From positions 1 to 29,081 of the forward strand of contig JAZNBS010000037.1 of assembly GCA_045587185.1 (NCBI GenBank): a stretch of DNA of 29,081 nucleotides, given 5' to 3'. Below, one piece after another: positions 22,854 to 29,081 of the stretch. Position 1 is the first letter of the stretch. Each line of letters opens with the position of its first letter. The notes below the pieces were generated by a model. The model ran no database searches and was not told the DNA's origin. It saw only the letters and a list, made by a program, of their open reading frames with translations. Source of the stretch: UMGS172 sp045587185. GTDB taxonomy: Bacteria; Bacillota; Clostridia; Oscillospirales; Acutalibacteraceae. The translations under genes were made by a program, and so were the position numbers.

Positions 22854-22876
22854 GCATTATTTTTAAATTCTGGAAA

Positions 22877-23572
22877 TTAAGCGCCGTACTTGGAAGCGTT
22901 GACCTTAATTCCGGGGCCCATGGTAGTAGCAACTACGCAGGACTTGATATACTGACCCTTGGCTGCAGCAGGCTTTGCTTTTGCAACAGCGTTGAGCAGG
23001 GTTTCGAAGTTCTCCAAAAGCTTTTCAGGGCCAAAAGAAACCTTGCCGATGGGGCAGTGAATGATGTTCTGCTTGTCAAGACGGTACTCAATTTTACCGG
23101 CCTTTGCCTCAGTAACAGCACGTGCTACGTCGGGGGTAACGGTACCTGCCTTGGGGTTAGGCATAAGTCCGCGAGGGCCGAGAACCTTACCCAAACGGCC
23201 AACAAGTCCCATCATATCGGGGCTTGCGATGACAACGTCAAAGTCCATCCAGTTTTCGTTCTGAATCTTAGCGACCATATCCTCTGCACCGACGAAATCA
23301 GCGCCTGCATCAAGAGCGGCCTGAGCCTTGTCTTCCTTACAGAAAACGAGGGTACGAACGGTCTTACCGGTTCCGTTGGGGAGAACAACTGCGCCACGAA
23401 CCTGCTGGTCAGCGTGACGGGAGTCAACACCCAAGCGGATGTGAGCCTCAACGGTCTCATCGAACTTTGCGGTTTTTGTTTTTACAGTAAGGTCCATTGC
23501 CTCAGCAATGTCATACTGCTTAGTAGTATCTACAAGCTGTGCGCTTGCAACATATTTCTTTCCGTGTTTCAT
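22877..23572 (-). CDS. rplA: 50S ribosomal protein L1
   Basis: The 231-residue protein has the L1 signature from KHGKKYVASAQLVD through VRGAVVLPNGTGKTVRT, GLVGRLGKVLGPRGLMPNPKAGTVT and the C-terminal SCVVATTMGPGIKVN. It forms the moving L1 stalk at the ribosomal exit site and is a repressor of its own mRNA in many bacteria. The start is ATG 23572 behind GGGAGGAA. Confidence 0.97.
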   Translation of the reverse strand: MKHGKKYVASAQLVDTTKQYDIAEAMDLTVKTKTAKFDETVEAHIRLGVDSRHADQQVRGAVVLPNGTGKTVRTLVFCKEDKAQAALDAGADFVGAEDMVAKIQNENWMDFDVVIASPDMMGLVGRLGKVLGPRGLMPNPKAGTVTPDVARAVTEAKAGKIEYRLDKQNIIHCPIGKVSFGPEKLLENFETLLNAVAKAKPAAAKGQYIKSCVVATTMGPGIKVNASKYGA

Positions 23573-23604
23573 TATAATTTCCTCCCAAATAAGTGGTTAA
23601 ATCG

Positions 23605-23625
23605 GATATTTCCTCCCACAAGGGA
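23605..23625 (-). promoter_or_regulatory. putative L1-binding mRNA element before rplA
   Basis: On the minus strand a CTCCC/GGGAG hairpin contains GTGGGAGGAA (complement of 23610-23619), the same ten bases as before rplK. GTGGGAGG is also found in the L1-binding stalk of 23S rRNA, which suggests autoregulation by mimicry. Motif-based and untested. Confidence 0.4.
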
Positions 23626-23628
23626 GCA

Positions 23629-24054
23629 TCAGTCTTCAACAGTAATGCCCATTGAACGTGCAGTACCTGCAACCATAGACATAGCTGCTTCGATGGATGC
23701 TGCATTAAGGTCGGGCATTTTCTGTTCTGCGATCTTTCTAACCTGCTCCGAAGTGATTTTGGCGACCTTCTGTTTGTTGGGAACGCCGGAAGCCTTGTCA
23801 ATTCCGCAAGCCTTCTTGATAAGAACGGCTGCAGGAGGAGTCTTGGTGATGAAAGTAAAGGAACGGTCGGCGTAAACAGTGATAACAACAGGAATGATAA
23901 GACCTGCGTCATTCTTGGTACGCTCGTTGAATTCCTTGGTGAATGCCATAATGTTTACACCGTGCTGACCGAGAGCCGGACCAACAGGGGGAGCCGGAGT
24001 TGCTTTTCCGGCAGGGATCTGAAGTTTGATATAGCCAGTAATTTTCTGTGCCAT
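23629..24054 (-). CDS. rplK: 50S ribosomal protein L11
   Basis: The 141-residue protein begins MAQKITGYIKLQIPAGKATPAPPVGPALGQ and ends GTARSMGITVED. It binds the GTPase centre of 23S rRNA and is needed for RelA-type stringent signalling. The frame is open from 24144, but homology and GGAGGT 7 bp upstream fix ATG 24054. It is followed by rplA after a 56-bp spacer with the L1-like element. Confidence 0.97.
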   Translation of the reverse strand: MAQKITGYIKLQIPAGKATPAPPVGPALGQHGVNIMAFTKEFNERTKNDAGLIIPVVITVYADRSFTFITKTPPAAVLIKKACGIDKASGVPNKQKVAKITSEQVRKIAEQKMPDLNAASIEAAMSMVAGTARSMGITVED

Positions 24055-24130
24055 TAGTTGCACCTCCAAAAATAGTGGTGGCGGCGTTTTGTTTAAAACG
24101 CACACGGAGCGCCCGTAAAAACAAATATTT

Positions 24131-24144
24131 GGCGTTCCTCCCAC
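24131..24144 (-). promoter_or_regulatory. putative L1-binding mRNA element before rplK
   Basis: In the 138-bp nusG-rplK spacer the minus strand carries GTGGGAGGAACGCC (complement of 24131-24144). The first ten bases repeat before rplA, and the string resembles the L1 site of 23S rRNA. The same spacer also holds hairpins GACGCTAAAAGCGTC and CGTTTTAAACAAAACG. No good promoter was found in it. Confidence 0.4.
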
Positions 24145-24192
24145 GGGGCGACGCTTTTAGCGTCTTAAAGCAGGTTGCCCTGCGACGTTTCG

Positions 24193-24726
24193 TTAATCTT
24201 CAATCAGTTCAATCTGGTTGAGTTCAAGTTCAACAGGAGTCTCTCTGCCGAACATCGAAATTGTGACTCGAACGCTGTTGTTATTAATATCGATCTCATC
24301 AACAGTACCGGTAAAGGTCTCAAGAGGACCGTCGATAATTCTGACGGAATCTCCGACTGCGTATTTGACCTCGACGCTGCGCTTTTCAACGCCCAAGGAC
24401 TCAACCTCTTTATCGGTAAGCGGAACCGGCTTGGAAGCCGGACCAACGAATCCCGTGCAGCCGCGTGTGTTACGCACGACATACCACGAGTCATCGGTAA
24501 CAATCATTTTGATCATTACATAACCGGGAAAAATCTTTCTCTCAACCTGTTTTTCCTTACCGTCAGCACCAATTTCGGTAACAATCTCGGTAGGAATTTT
24601 AATGTCTTGGATAAGATCCTGCATTCCACGGTTTTCTACCATTTTTTCAAGGTCGGTCATGACCTTGTTTTCATAGCCTGAGTATGTGTGTACTACATAC
24701 CACTTAGCTTCTCCCAAATCTGCCAT
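24193..24726 (-). CDS. nusG: transcription elongation/antitermination factor NusG
   Basis: The 177-residue protein has the NGN domain (KWYVVHTYSGYENKVMTDLE, FPGYVMIKMIV) and a C-terminal KOW domain (GDSVRIIDGPLETFTGTVDEID). It binds RNA polymerase and modulates pausing. It starts at ATG 24726 behind GGAGG and lies 20 bp after secE, in the conserved secE-nusG-rplK-rplA order. Confidence 0.97.
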   Translation of the reverse strand: MADLGEAKWYVVHTYSGYENKVMTDLEKMVENRGMQDLIQDIKIPTEIVTEIGADGKEKQVERKIFPGYVMIKMIVTDDSWYVVRNTRGCTGFVGPASKPVPLTDKEVESLGVEKRSVEVKYAVGDSVRIIDGPLETFTGTVDEIDINNNSVRVTISMFGRETPVELELNQIELIED

Positions 24727-24746
24727 AGTTAACCTCCAGCCAACAA

Positions 24747-25442
24747 TTATTTGTAGATAAGGCGGAGCAATGCATTAAGGCCAATATCGATAGCCCAGAT
24801 GAACACACCGACAATAGCGCATATTACCAGAACGATAATAGTGTTCTTAACGACGGTTCTGAGGTTGGGCCAAACGATTTTCTTAATCTCGCCCTTATAG
24901 TCCTTAAAGAATTTTACAACTCTCTTAGGTATGGGGAGTTTGGCATCCTCGGACTCGGCAACGGCAATTTTATCTGCAATAAGCAGATAGGCAATACCTG
25001 CGGCCAATGTGAGGAATAATGCGGCGGCAATGATAAGCGGAGCACTGTTAATATAAGCAGTTGAACCGTTGTTCACTTTGCCAACAGCAATAAGACCCTG
25101 CGTATCAAGGAAATAGTTGGAGTGAGAAAGGCCGATAACTAACATATAAACGGCACTCACACCCGAGAAACCGATGGTTGCCCACCTTGTTCCCTTGAAC
25201 TTTATCGACAGACCTGCGAAGACTGCACTGAGAAGAGTGAGGATTCCACAGAACAGAATGTCTGAAGACTTTCCAATGCTCTTGTCAGCGATTGAACCGA
25301 ACGCGAATTCGGAAGCAACGCCTTCAACAAAGGTTCCATCGGCAAGGTTGACACGGCCGAAAGGCAAGACGAAGAACAAAGCCAAAGCTGCCACAGCGAG
25401 AACGATAGTCAGTACACCAAAAACAGTTTTCAAAGTTTTCAT
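24747..25442 (-). CDS. secE: SecE with a large N-terminal membrane extension
   Basis: SecE is an essential translocon subunit. The last 65 residues (KRVVKFFKDYKGEIKKIVWPN, then one membrane helix to the C-terminus) are a standard single-span SecE. The preceding 165 residues are unusual: four more predicted membrane segments (about 7-27, 62-82, 87-106, 135-157) with a 32-residue loop after the first. Firmicute SecE is normally about 60-70 residues, so this is three times longer. The extension resembles no family I can name. A perfect AAGGAGGT before ATG 25442 and no internal Shine-Dalgarno at the SecE part support one fused product. Location between rpmG and nusG is normal. Confidence 0.9.
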   Translation of the reverse strand: MKTLKTVFGVLTIVLAVAALALFFVLPFGRVNLADGTFVEGVASEFAFGSIADKSIGKSSDILFCGILTLLSAVFAGLSIKFKGTRWATIGFSGVSAVYMLVIGLSHSNYFLDTQGLIAVGKVNNGSTAYINSAPLIIAAALFLTLAAGIAYLLIADKIAVAESEDAKLPIPKRVVKFFKDYKGEIKKIVWPNLRTVVKNTIIVLVICAIVGVFIWAIDIGLNALLRLIYK

Positions 25443-25453
25443 CGTGTACCTCC

Positions 25454-25603
25454 TTACTTAGTCTCTTTGTGAACGGTGTGCTTCTTGCAGAATCTGCAAT
25501 ACTTGTTCATCTCAAGACGATCCGGGTCGTTTTTCTTGTTCTTCATAGTGTTGTAGTTGCGCTGTTTGCACTCAGAACAAGCAAGTGTAATTTTAACTCT
25601 CAT
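25454..25603 (-). CDS. rpmG: 50S ribosomal protein L33, zinc-binding type
   Basis: The 49-residue protein starts MRVKITLACSECKQRNYNTMKN and has both CxxC pairs (CSEC, CRFC), i.e. the zinc-containing form that zinc-limited cells often swap for a Cys-less copy. The frame is open from 25687, but GGGAGGTG lies just before ATG 25603. It is the first gene of the rpmG-secE-nusG-rplK-rplA transcript. Confidence 0.96.
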   Translation of the reverse strand: MRVKITLACSECKQRNYNTMKNKKNDPDRLEMNKYCRFCKKHTVHKETK

Positions 25604-25795
25604 GACGGCACCTCCCGTTTTACGGAAATTATTTTGTTCCCATATTTTCAGAGAACGCGAGCCTCCCTCGAATCGAACGAAAGTCACACGTTACAAAAAC
25701 ACCATATATTGTAGCGTTCTTGAAAGCGCAAACAACGTGCGGTATATCAACTGTTCGAAAAGGGTCCCTAAACTAAAAAAGACCCTCGCAGAGGT
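25604..25795 (-). other. long leader of the rpmG-secE-nusG operon
   Basis: About 190 nt separate the predicted transcript start from rpmG. Near the 5' end a six-base stem (complement of 25761-25766 with 25781-25786) and an overlapping CCTC/GAGG mini-hairpin with a six-T run could form an attenuator. A second hairpin, CGAG-GGAGG-CTCG, lies closer to rpmG. No gene was seen in the stretch. Confidence 0.45.
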
Positions 25796-25801
25796 ACTAG
25801 C

Positions 25802-25830
25802 ATTATAGCACAACCTATGCAAAAGGTCAA
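25802..25830 (-). promoter_or_regulatory. sigma-A promoter of the rpmG-secE-nusG-rplKA operon
   Basis: TTGACC (25825-25830 on the complement), 17-bp spacer, TATAAT (25802-25807). Start near 25795. Close to consensus, as expected for a growth-rate controlled operon. Confidence 0.85.
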
Positions 25831-25859
25831 GAGTTTTTTATTAAGATTTCGAAACTTTT

Positions 25860-25945
25860 ATAGGGCTATTTTGTGATTACGGACAGCCGTAATATTCTCC
25901 GTCAGTATTTTAAATCACCGATAACGTCATATTCATGACGGCACC
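25860..25945 (-). other. hairpin-rich spacer after rlmH
   Basis: The spacer between the rpmG promoter and the rlmH stop holds ATTACGG-CTGT-CCGTAAT (a perfect 7-bp stem) and CGTCAT-GAAT-ATGACG. Neither is followed by a clear T-run on the minus strand, so termination of rlmH there is possible but not certain. Confidence 0.35.
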
Positions 25946-25965
25946 GTTACCGTTGGGCACGGTCA

Positions 25966-26448
25966 TTATTTATGATATGTTCCGCCGGTGGAAATTTTGA
26001 AGGCGCGGTATATCTGTTCCAACAGCATCACCCTTGCCAACTGGTGGGGAAAGGTCATTTTAGACATGGAAAGTTTACAGTCTGCCTTTTGCTTGACTTT
26101 GTCAGAAAGTCCGTGAGACCCGCCGATTATGAACACGACATTGCTCTGCCCCGCAACACCAATATCAGACAGTTTTTGGGACAACTCCCCGCTGTCCATC
26201 TGCTTACCCTCGATGCACATAGGTATAACATATGCGCCGTTTGGTATTGCCGCAAGTATTTTTTCAGCCTCGGTCTGCAAGGCTATTGAAATTTGCGCTT
26301 CATTGGGCGAATCGGGCAGTTTTGCAGCGTCTAACTCAACGTTCTTTAGCGTACAAAGTGTTGATAAACGCTTTTCATATTCTTTCACCGCATCACGAAG
26401 ATACTGTTCTTTTAATCTGCCGACCGTAATAAGTGTGATTTTTAGCAT
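25966..26448 (-). CDS. rlmH: 23S rRNA (pseudouridine1915-N3)-methyltransferase RlmH
   Basis: The 160-residue SPOUT methyltransferase has MLKITLITVGRLKEQYL at the start, the SAM-knot FIIGGSHGLSD and the C-terminal MTFPHQLARVMLLEQIYRAFKISTGGTYHK. It methylates pseudouridine 1915 in helix 69 of 23S rRNA on assembled 70S ribosomes. The start is fixed by homology; the bases before ATG 26448 lack a Shine-Dalgarno, which is odd for this genome. It follows walJ by 36 bp, a common Firmicute neighbourhood. Confidence 0.95.
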   Translation of the reverse strand: MLKITLITVGRLKEQYLRDAVKEYEKRLSTLCTLKNVELDAAKLPDSPNEAQISIALQTEAEKILAAIPNGAYVIPMCIEGKQMDSGELSQKLSDIGVAGQSNVVFIIGGSHGLSDKVKQKADCKLSMSKMTFPHQLARVMLLEQIYRAFKISTGGTYHK

Positions 26449-26484
26449 AATATCATATGTGTAGGCAACGATGTTCCTATTCCT

Positions 26485-27270
26485 TTAAAAAATAATCGCT
26501 TCACCATTCTTCGGCGGTGCTATATATAATGTATAATCGCGGTCCTCAACCATTCCCATATCCATTAAAGCGGCAGCGGCAGAACTTCGTGCAAGTTCGG
26601 GACGGTTGTTTTCGCGGCTCAGGTGACCGAGTACGATTCTTGTTGTGCCCGATTCAACCAAACTCTGCAATTCCTTTGAACAGGCGGTGTTTGAAAGGTG
26701 ACCCTTGTCACTCAGAATTCTTGTTTTAAGGTGGGTAGGGTAGGGCCCTTTTTGAAGCATAGCAACATCGTGGTTAGACTCAAACAGAATTGCCTTACAG
26801 CCCGCCAAGGCACGGTGCACATCTTCAGAGACAAAACCCAAATCGGTACAGACGGCACATTTTTTGCCGTCATTCAAATGGATAACATAACCGCTTGAAC
26901 CGTCACAGTCGTGGCTTGTGGCAAAGCGTTCAATGCGCATATCACCCACACAAATGTCTGAGTCTATCGTATGTATATATTCATTTATTTCAGAAAATTC
27001 TTCAGAAATCAGCGCACGTGCGGTAAGCGGCGAAGCAAACACGGGGACACGGTGTTTTTTGACGAAAACACGTAAACCTTGAATGTGGTCAATGTGCTCG
27101 TGAGTTATAAAAATACCGCCCAAATTCTTGGGGTCAATGCACCAAAGCGACAGAGCGTCAACAATGCCTTTGCAACTTATACCTGCGTCAACAAGGATAC
27201 CGTCTAACCCGTGCCCTATGTATGTACAGTTGCCTGAACTTGAACTGGCGATAGGCAAAAGTCGAGCCAC
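26485..27270 (-). CDS. walJ: metallo-beta-lactamase fold protein WalJ/YycJ
   Basis: The 261-residue protein has the MBL metal motif HEHIDH near residue 57-62, further ligand regions (TSHDC, FESNHD) and GHLS near the C-terminus. YycJ/WalJ (VicX) lies in the walRK operon in bacilli and is a presumed 5'-3' exonuclease linked to replication and cell wall control. No walRK genes are present here; it is grouped with murA and rlmH instead. It starts at GTG 27270 behind AAAGGAG. Confidence 0.92.
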   Translation of the reverse strand: MARLLPIASSSSGNCTYIGHGLDGILVDAGISCKGIVDALSLWCIDPKNLGGIFITHEHIDHIQGLRVFVKKHRVPVFASPLTARALISEEFSEINEYIHTIDSDICVGDMRIERFATSHDCDGSSGYVIHLNDGKKCAVCTDLGFVSEDVHRALAGCKAILFESNHDVAMLQKGPYPTHLKTRILSDKGHLSNTACSKELQSLVESGTTRIVLGHLSRENNRPELARSSAAAALMDMGMVEDRDYTLYIAPPKNGEAIIF

Positions 27271-27306
27271 ACAAACACTCCTTTCAAGGTTTCGTATAAA
27301 AACAAT

Positions 27307-27354
27307 GTAGGACCGAACTGCGTTCGCCCGTGGGCAACCACAGGTCGCTCCTAC
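27307..27354. repeat. REP-like imperfect palindrome
   Basis: A 48-bp element whose ends GTAGGA (27307-27312) and TCCTAC (27349-27354) pair, and whose interior (CTG.GTT.GCCC / GGGC.AAC.CAG) continues the stem with small mismatches up to a tiny loop. It sits in the murA-walJ gap and is GC-richer than its surroundings. Similar ends (GTAGGG...CCCTAC) occur in dispersed palindromes of gut Clostridia. Only one copy is in the window. Confidence 0.65.
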
Positions 27355-27377
27355 GACTTGTGTCTTTGAAAATCAAA

Positions 27378-28664
27378 TTAAACTGCCGAGCGACCGATGT
27401 TTGGGTCGATATAGGTAACCCTACGGATATCCGCTCCCACGGCCGACAATTTTTCAACAATGTTGTCGTATCCGCGGTCGATAAACTCAACGTTTTCAAT
27501 CTCTGTTGTACCCTCGGCGGCAAGACCTGCAAGCACCATTGCGGCACCTGCCCTGAGGTCAGTAGCCTTAACGGGTGCGGCGGTCAATGTGTCAACACCG
27601 TTAATGATAGCAACCTTACCGTCAACCTTTATCTTGGCACCCATCATCGTGAGTTGGTCAACATATTTAAATCGGTTATCCCAGACGCCCTCGGTCATAA
27701 CACTGACACCCTCGCAAAGGGTCAACAAAGTTGTCATCTGAGGTTGCATATCGGTGGGGAAACCGGGGTGTGGCATCGTTAAAACGTTGCAACATTTGGG
27801 TCGCTTTCTCATAATTACGCGCACCGCCTCGTCATATTCCTGAACAACGGCGCCTGCCTCGATAAGTTTTGCGCTTATTGACTCTAAGTGTTTTGGAATG
27901 ACGTTGGTAATCGTAATATCACCGCCTGTGATAGCAGCGGCAATCATATAGGTACCGGCCTCAATCTGGTCAGGTATGATGCTATAGGTTGTTCCGTGAA
28001 GTTCCGAAACCCCACGGATTTTGATAACATCGGTTCCTGCGCCCATAATATTAGCGCCCATCGAGTTCAAAAAGTTTGCAAGGTCAACAATATGAGGCTC
28101 TCTTGCGGCATTTTCGATAACGGTCAAGCCTCTTGCCTTAACGGCGGCTAACATAATATTGACGGTGGCACCCACCGAGACCTTATCAAGATAAATGGAA
28201 CTGCCAGTCAGTTCTTCGGCATAGGCATTGACCATACCGCTGTCAATAGTTACGGTGGCGCCTAAAGCCTCAAAACCTTTGATGTGTTGATCAATGGGAC
28301 GGACACCGAAATCGCATCCGCCGGGAGGAGCAACACGGGCTTTTTTGAAACGGCCGAGCATTGCGCCGATAAAGTAACTGCTGGCACGCATTTTTGACGC
28401 CATTGATGCCGATAAAATGTGCGAATGTATATGAGTAGGATCTATTTCAACGGTGGTACTGTTAATAACCTTTACGCTGGCACCCAACTCGTAAAGGATG
28501 CGGATTATAACATTAACGTCGGAAATGGACGGCACGTTTTCGATGTGGCACACACCGTCGCACAAAAGCACAGCAGGAATGATGGCAACGGCGGCGTTTT
28601 TAGCACCGCTTATGCAGATTTCTCCGCTTAGCGCGTTTCCTCCGTTCACAATAATCTTTTCCAC
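27378..28664 (-). CDS. murA: UDP-N-acetylglucosamine 1-carboxyvinyltransferase (MurA)
   Basis: MurA performs the first committed step of peptidoglycan synthesis, adding enolpyruvate to UDP-GlcNAc. The 428-residue product has the two-domain EPSP-synthase fold signatures: VNGGNALSGEICISGAKNAA at the start, RASSYFIGAMLGR, and the catalytic loop PPGGCDFGVRPID, whose Cys is the fosfomycin target (present here). The frame is open from 28790, but the first 42 residues are not MurA-like. GTG 28664 has GAGGGAG about 8 bp before it and matches the family start. The leader contains a terminator-like hairpin. Confidence 0.95.
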   Translation of the reverse strand: MEKIIVNGGNALSGEICISGAKNAAVAIIPAVLLCDGVCHIENVPSISDVNVIIRILYELGASVKVINSTTVEIDPTHIHSHILSASMASKMRASSYFIGAMLGRFKKARVAPPGGCDFGVRPIDQHIKGFEALGATVTIDSGMVNAYAEELTGSSIYLDKVSVGATVNIMLAAVKARGLTVIENAAREPHIVDLANFLNSMGANIMGAGTDVIKIRGVSELHGTTYSIIPDQIEAGTYMIAAAITGGDITITNVIPKHLESISAKLIEAGAVVQEYDEAVRVIMRKRPKCCNVLTMPHPGFPTDMQPQMTTLLTLCEGVSVMTEGVWDNRFKYVDQLTMMGAKIKVDGKVAIINGVDTLTAAPVKATDLRAGAAMVLAGLAAEGTTEIENVEFIDRGYDNIVEKLSAVGADIRRVTYIDPNIGRSAV

Positions 28665-28704
28665 AGGATGCACTCCCTCAAAAATTCTTTTAATCCAAAA
28701 GTTA

Positions 28705-28755
28705 TTTTTGCCGTTTTTAACACAAAAGACACAAGGGAAAATTAAACGGCAAAAA
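28705..28755 (-). other. 12-bp inverted repeat in the murA leader
   Basis: TTTTTGCCGTTT (28705-28716) and AAACGGCAAAAA (28744-28755) are perfect complements. The upstream arm on the minus strand includes the T-run of the terminator-like hairpin at 28751-28775, so the two structures share bases. Confidence 0.6.
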
Positions 28756-28775
28756 GCAGTTAAATAAATAACTGC
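28751..28775 (-). terminator. terminator-like hairpin in the murA leader (possible attenuator)
   Basis: On the minus strand GCAGTTA-N6-TAACTGC (28756-28775) is followed by five T residues and lies about 30 nt after the predicted murA transcript start. No other minus-strand gene lies between the promoter and it, so it is either an attenuator of murA or the end of a very short RNA. Confidence 0.65.
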
Positions 28776-28811
28776 GCCAAATAATTTCAATCTACAATAA
28801 TTCTACTCTAC

Positions 28812-28840
28812 ATTATACACAATATAGGTGCGTTTGTCAA
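28812..28840 (-). promoter_or_regulatory. consensus sigma-A promoter of murA
   Basis: TTGACA (28835-28840 on the complement), 17-bp spacer, TATAAT (28812-28817): a perfect match. Start near 28805, giving a leader of about 140 nt. Confidence 0.85.
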
Positions 28841-28998
28841 ATATAATATCAATATATGCTAAAAATTCGACAAAAAAACAGCATATTTTGAGTAATATAA
28901 GCGTTATGTAAACTGCTTTGCTCTCAAATGTTCTAAATGTTTTATGTGCTTATTAATTGTACAGTGCACTCGAATATTTTTCGAGTTGCAAATATTTA

Positions 28999-29029
28999 CA
29001 AAAAATGGCAGCGATAACATCGCTACCAT
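28999..29029 (-). terminator. terminator of the gene entering from the right edge
   Basis: Minus-strand stem with arms at 29019-29029 and 29005-29015 (ten of 11 pairs, one A-C mismatch; loop of 3), followed by six T residues. It lies 8 bp after the stop codon at 29037. A further palindrome, ACTCGAA-N5-TTCGAGT (28968-28986), lies beyond it; its role is unknown. Confidence 0.85.
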
Positions 29030-29036
29030 TAAGAAG

Positions 29037-29081
29037 TTAAAGTTCTTTTCGACCCTCCAAAGCGCGGGAAAGGGTGACCTC
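29037..29081 (-). CDS. 3' end of a minus-strand gene, cut by the window edge
   Basis: The last 14 codons read EVTLSRALEGRKEL and stop at 29037-29039, just before a strong terminator on the same strand. That position argues for a real gene end. Too little is present to name the product. Confidence 0.5.
   Translation of the reverse strand, partial: EVTLSRALEGRKEL

Noticed and set aside
22808..23875. Plus-strand open frame of 355 codons opposite rplA and rplK
   Set aside because: Shadow of highly expressed ribosomal protein genes.
1..29081. CRISPR arrays, insertion sequences, prophage genes, rRNA genes
   Set aside because: No regularly spaced repeats, transposase, integrase or rRNA sequence was seen; the window is mostly core genome.

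Overview
The window looks like chromosome from a spore-forming anaerobic Firmicute of the class Clostridia, probably Oscillospiraceae-like. Three things point there: sporulation-type genes (a YlbJ-like membrane protein, yqfC, yqfD), the Firmicute order yqfC-yqfD-phoH-ybeY-era-yqzL-recO, and a multi-subunit [FeFe] hydrogenase of the HydABC/HndABCD type. Genus and species cannot be named from the sequence alone.

Layout. Positions 1-650 hold a minus-strand tRNA operon (His, Gln, Lys-UUU, Lys-CUU) with a consensus promoter and two intrinsic terminators. A small cysteine protein and a YlbJ-like protein follow on the minus strand. From 2097 to 9479 the plus strand carries the sporulation / RNA-processing / repair run yqfC, yqfD, phoH, ybeY, era, yqzL, recO, mutS2. 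Next come an ABC-2 polysaccharide-type exporter pair with its own promoter and a pyridoxamine kinase (to 12049).

Positions 12100-20600 are the most interesting part: a ten-gene hydrogenase operon. The catalytic subunits HndA, HndB, HndC/HydB and HndD/HydA are interrupted by six regulatory-looking genes. These are two DRTGG proteins, two GHKL/anti-sigma-like ATPases, a PHP phosphoesterase, and a second [FeFe]-hydrogenase-like protein whose H-cluster pocket is altered as in sensory hydrogenases. Two Rex-like palindromes sit over the operon promoter, suggesting NADH/NAD+ control. My reading is that the enzyme couples NAD(P)H and ferredoxin to H2, while the embedded genes sense H2 or redox state and signal through a phosphorylation or anti-sigma type circuit. 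Individual parts are known; the circuit itself is, as far as I know, not worked out.

Downstream lie a frameshifted ribbon-helix-helix gene and a TrmO-like tRNA methyltransferase. The minus strand then carries rpmG, secE, nusG, rplK, rplA and, from a separate promoter with an L10-type leader, rplJ and rplL. SecE has an unusual N-terminal extension of about four membrane segments, and rRNA-like L1 target sequences precede rplK and rplA. The window ends with murA, a REP-like hairpin, walJ and rlmH on the minus strand, and the last 14 codons of another minus-strand gene. murA has a terminator-like hairpin in its leader.
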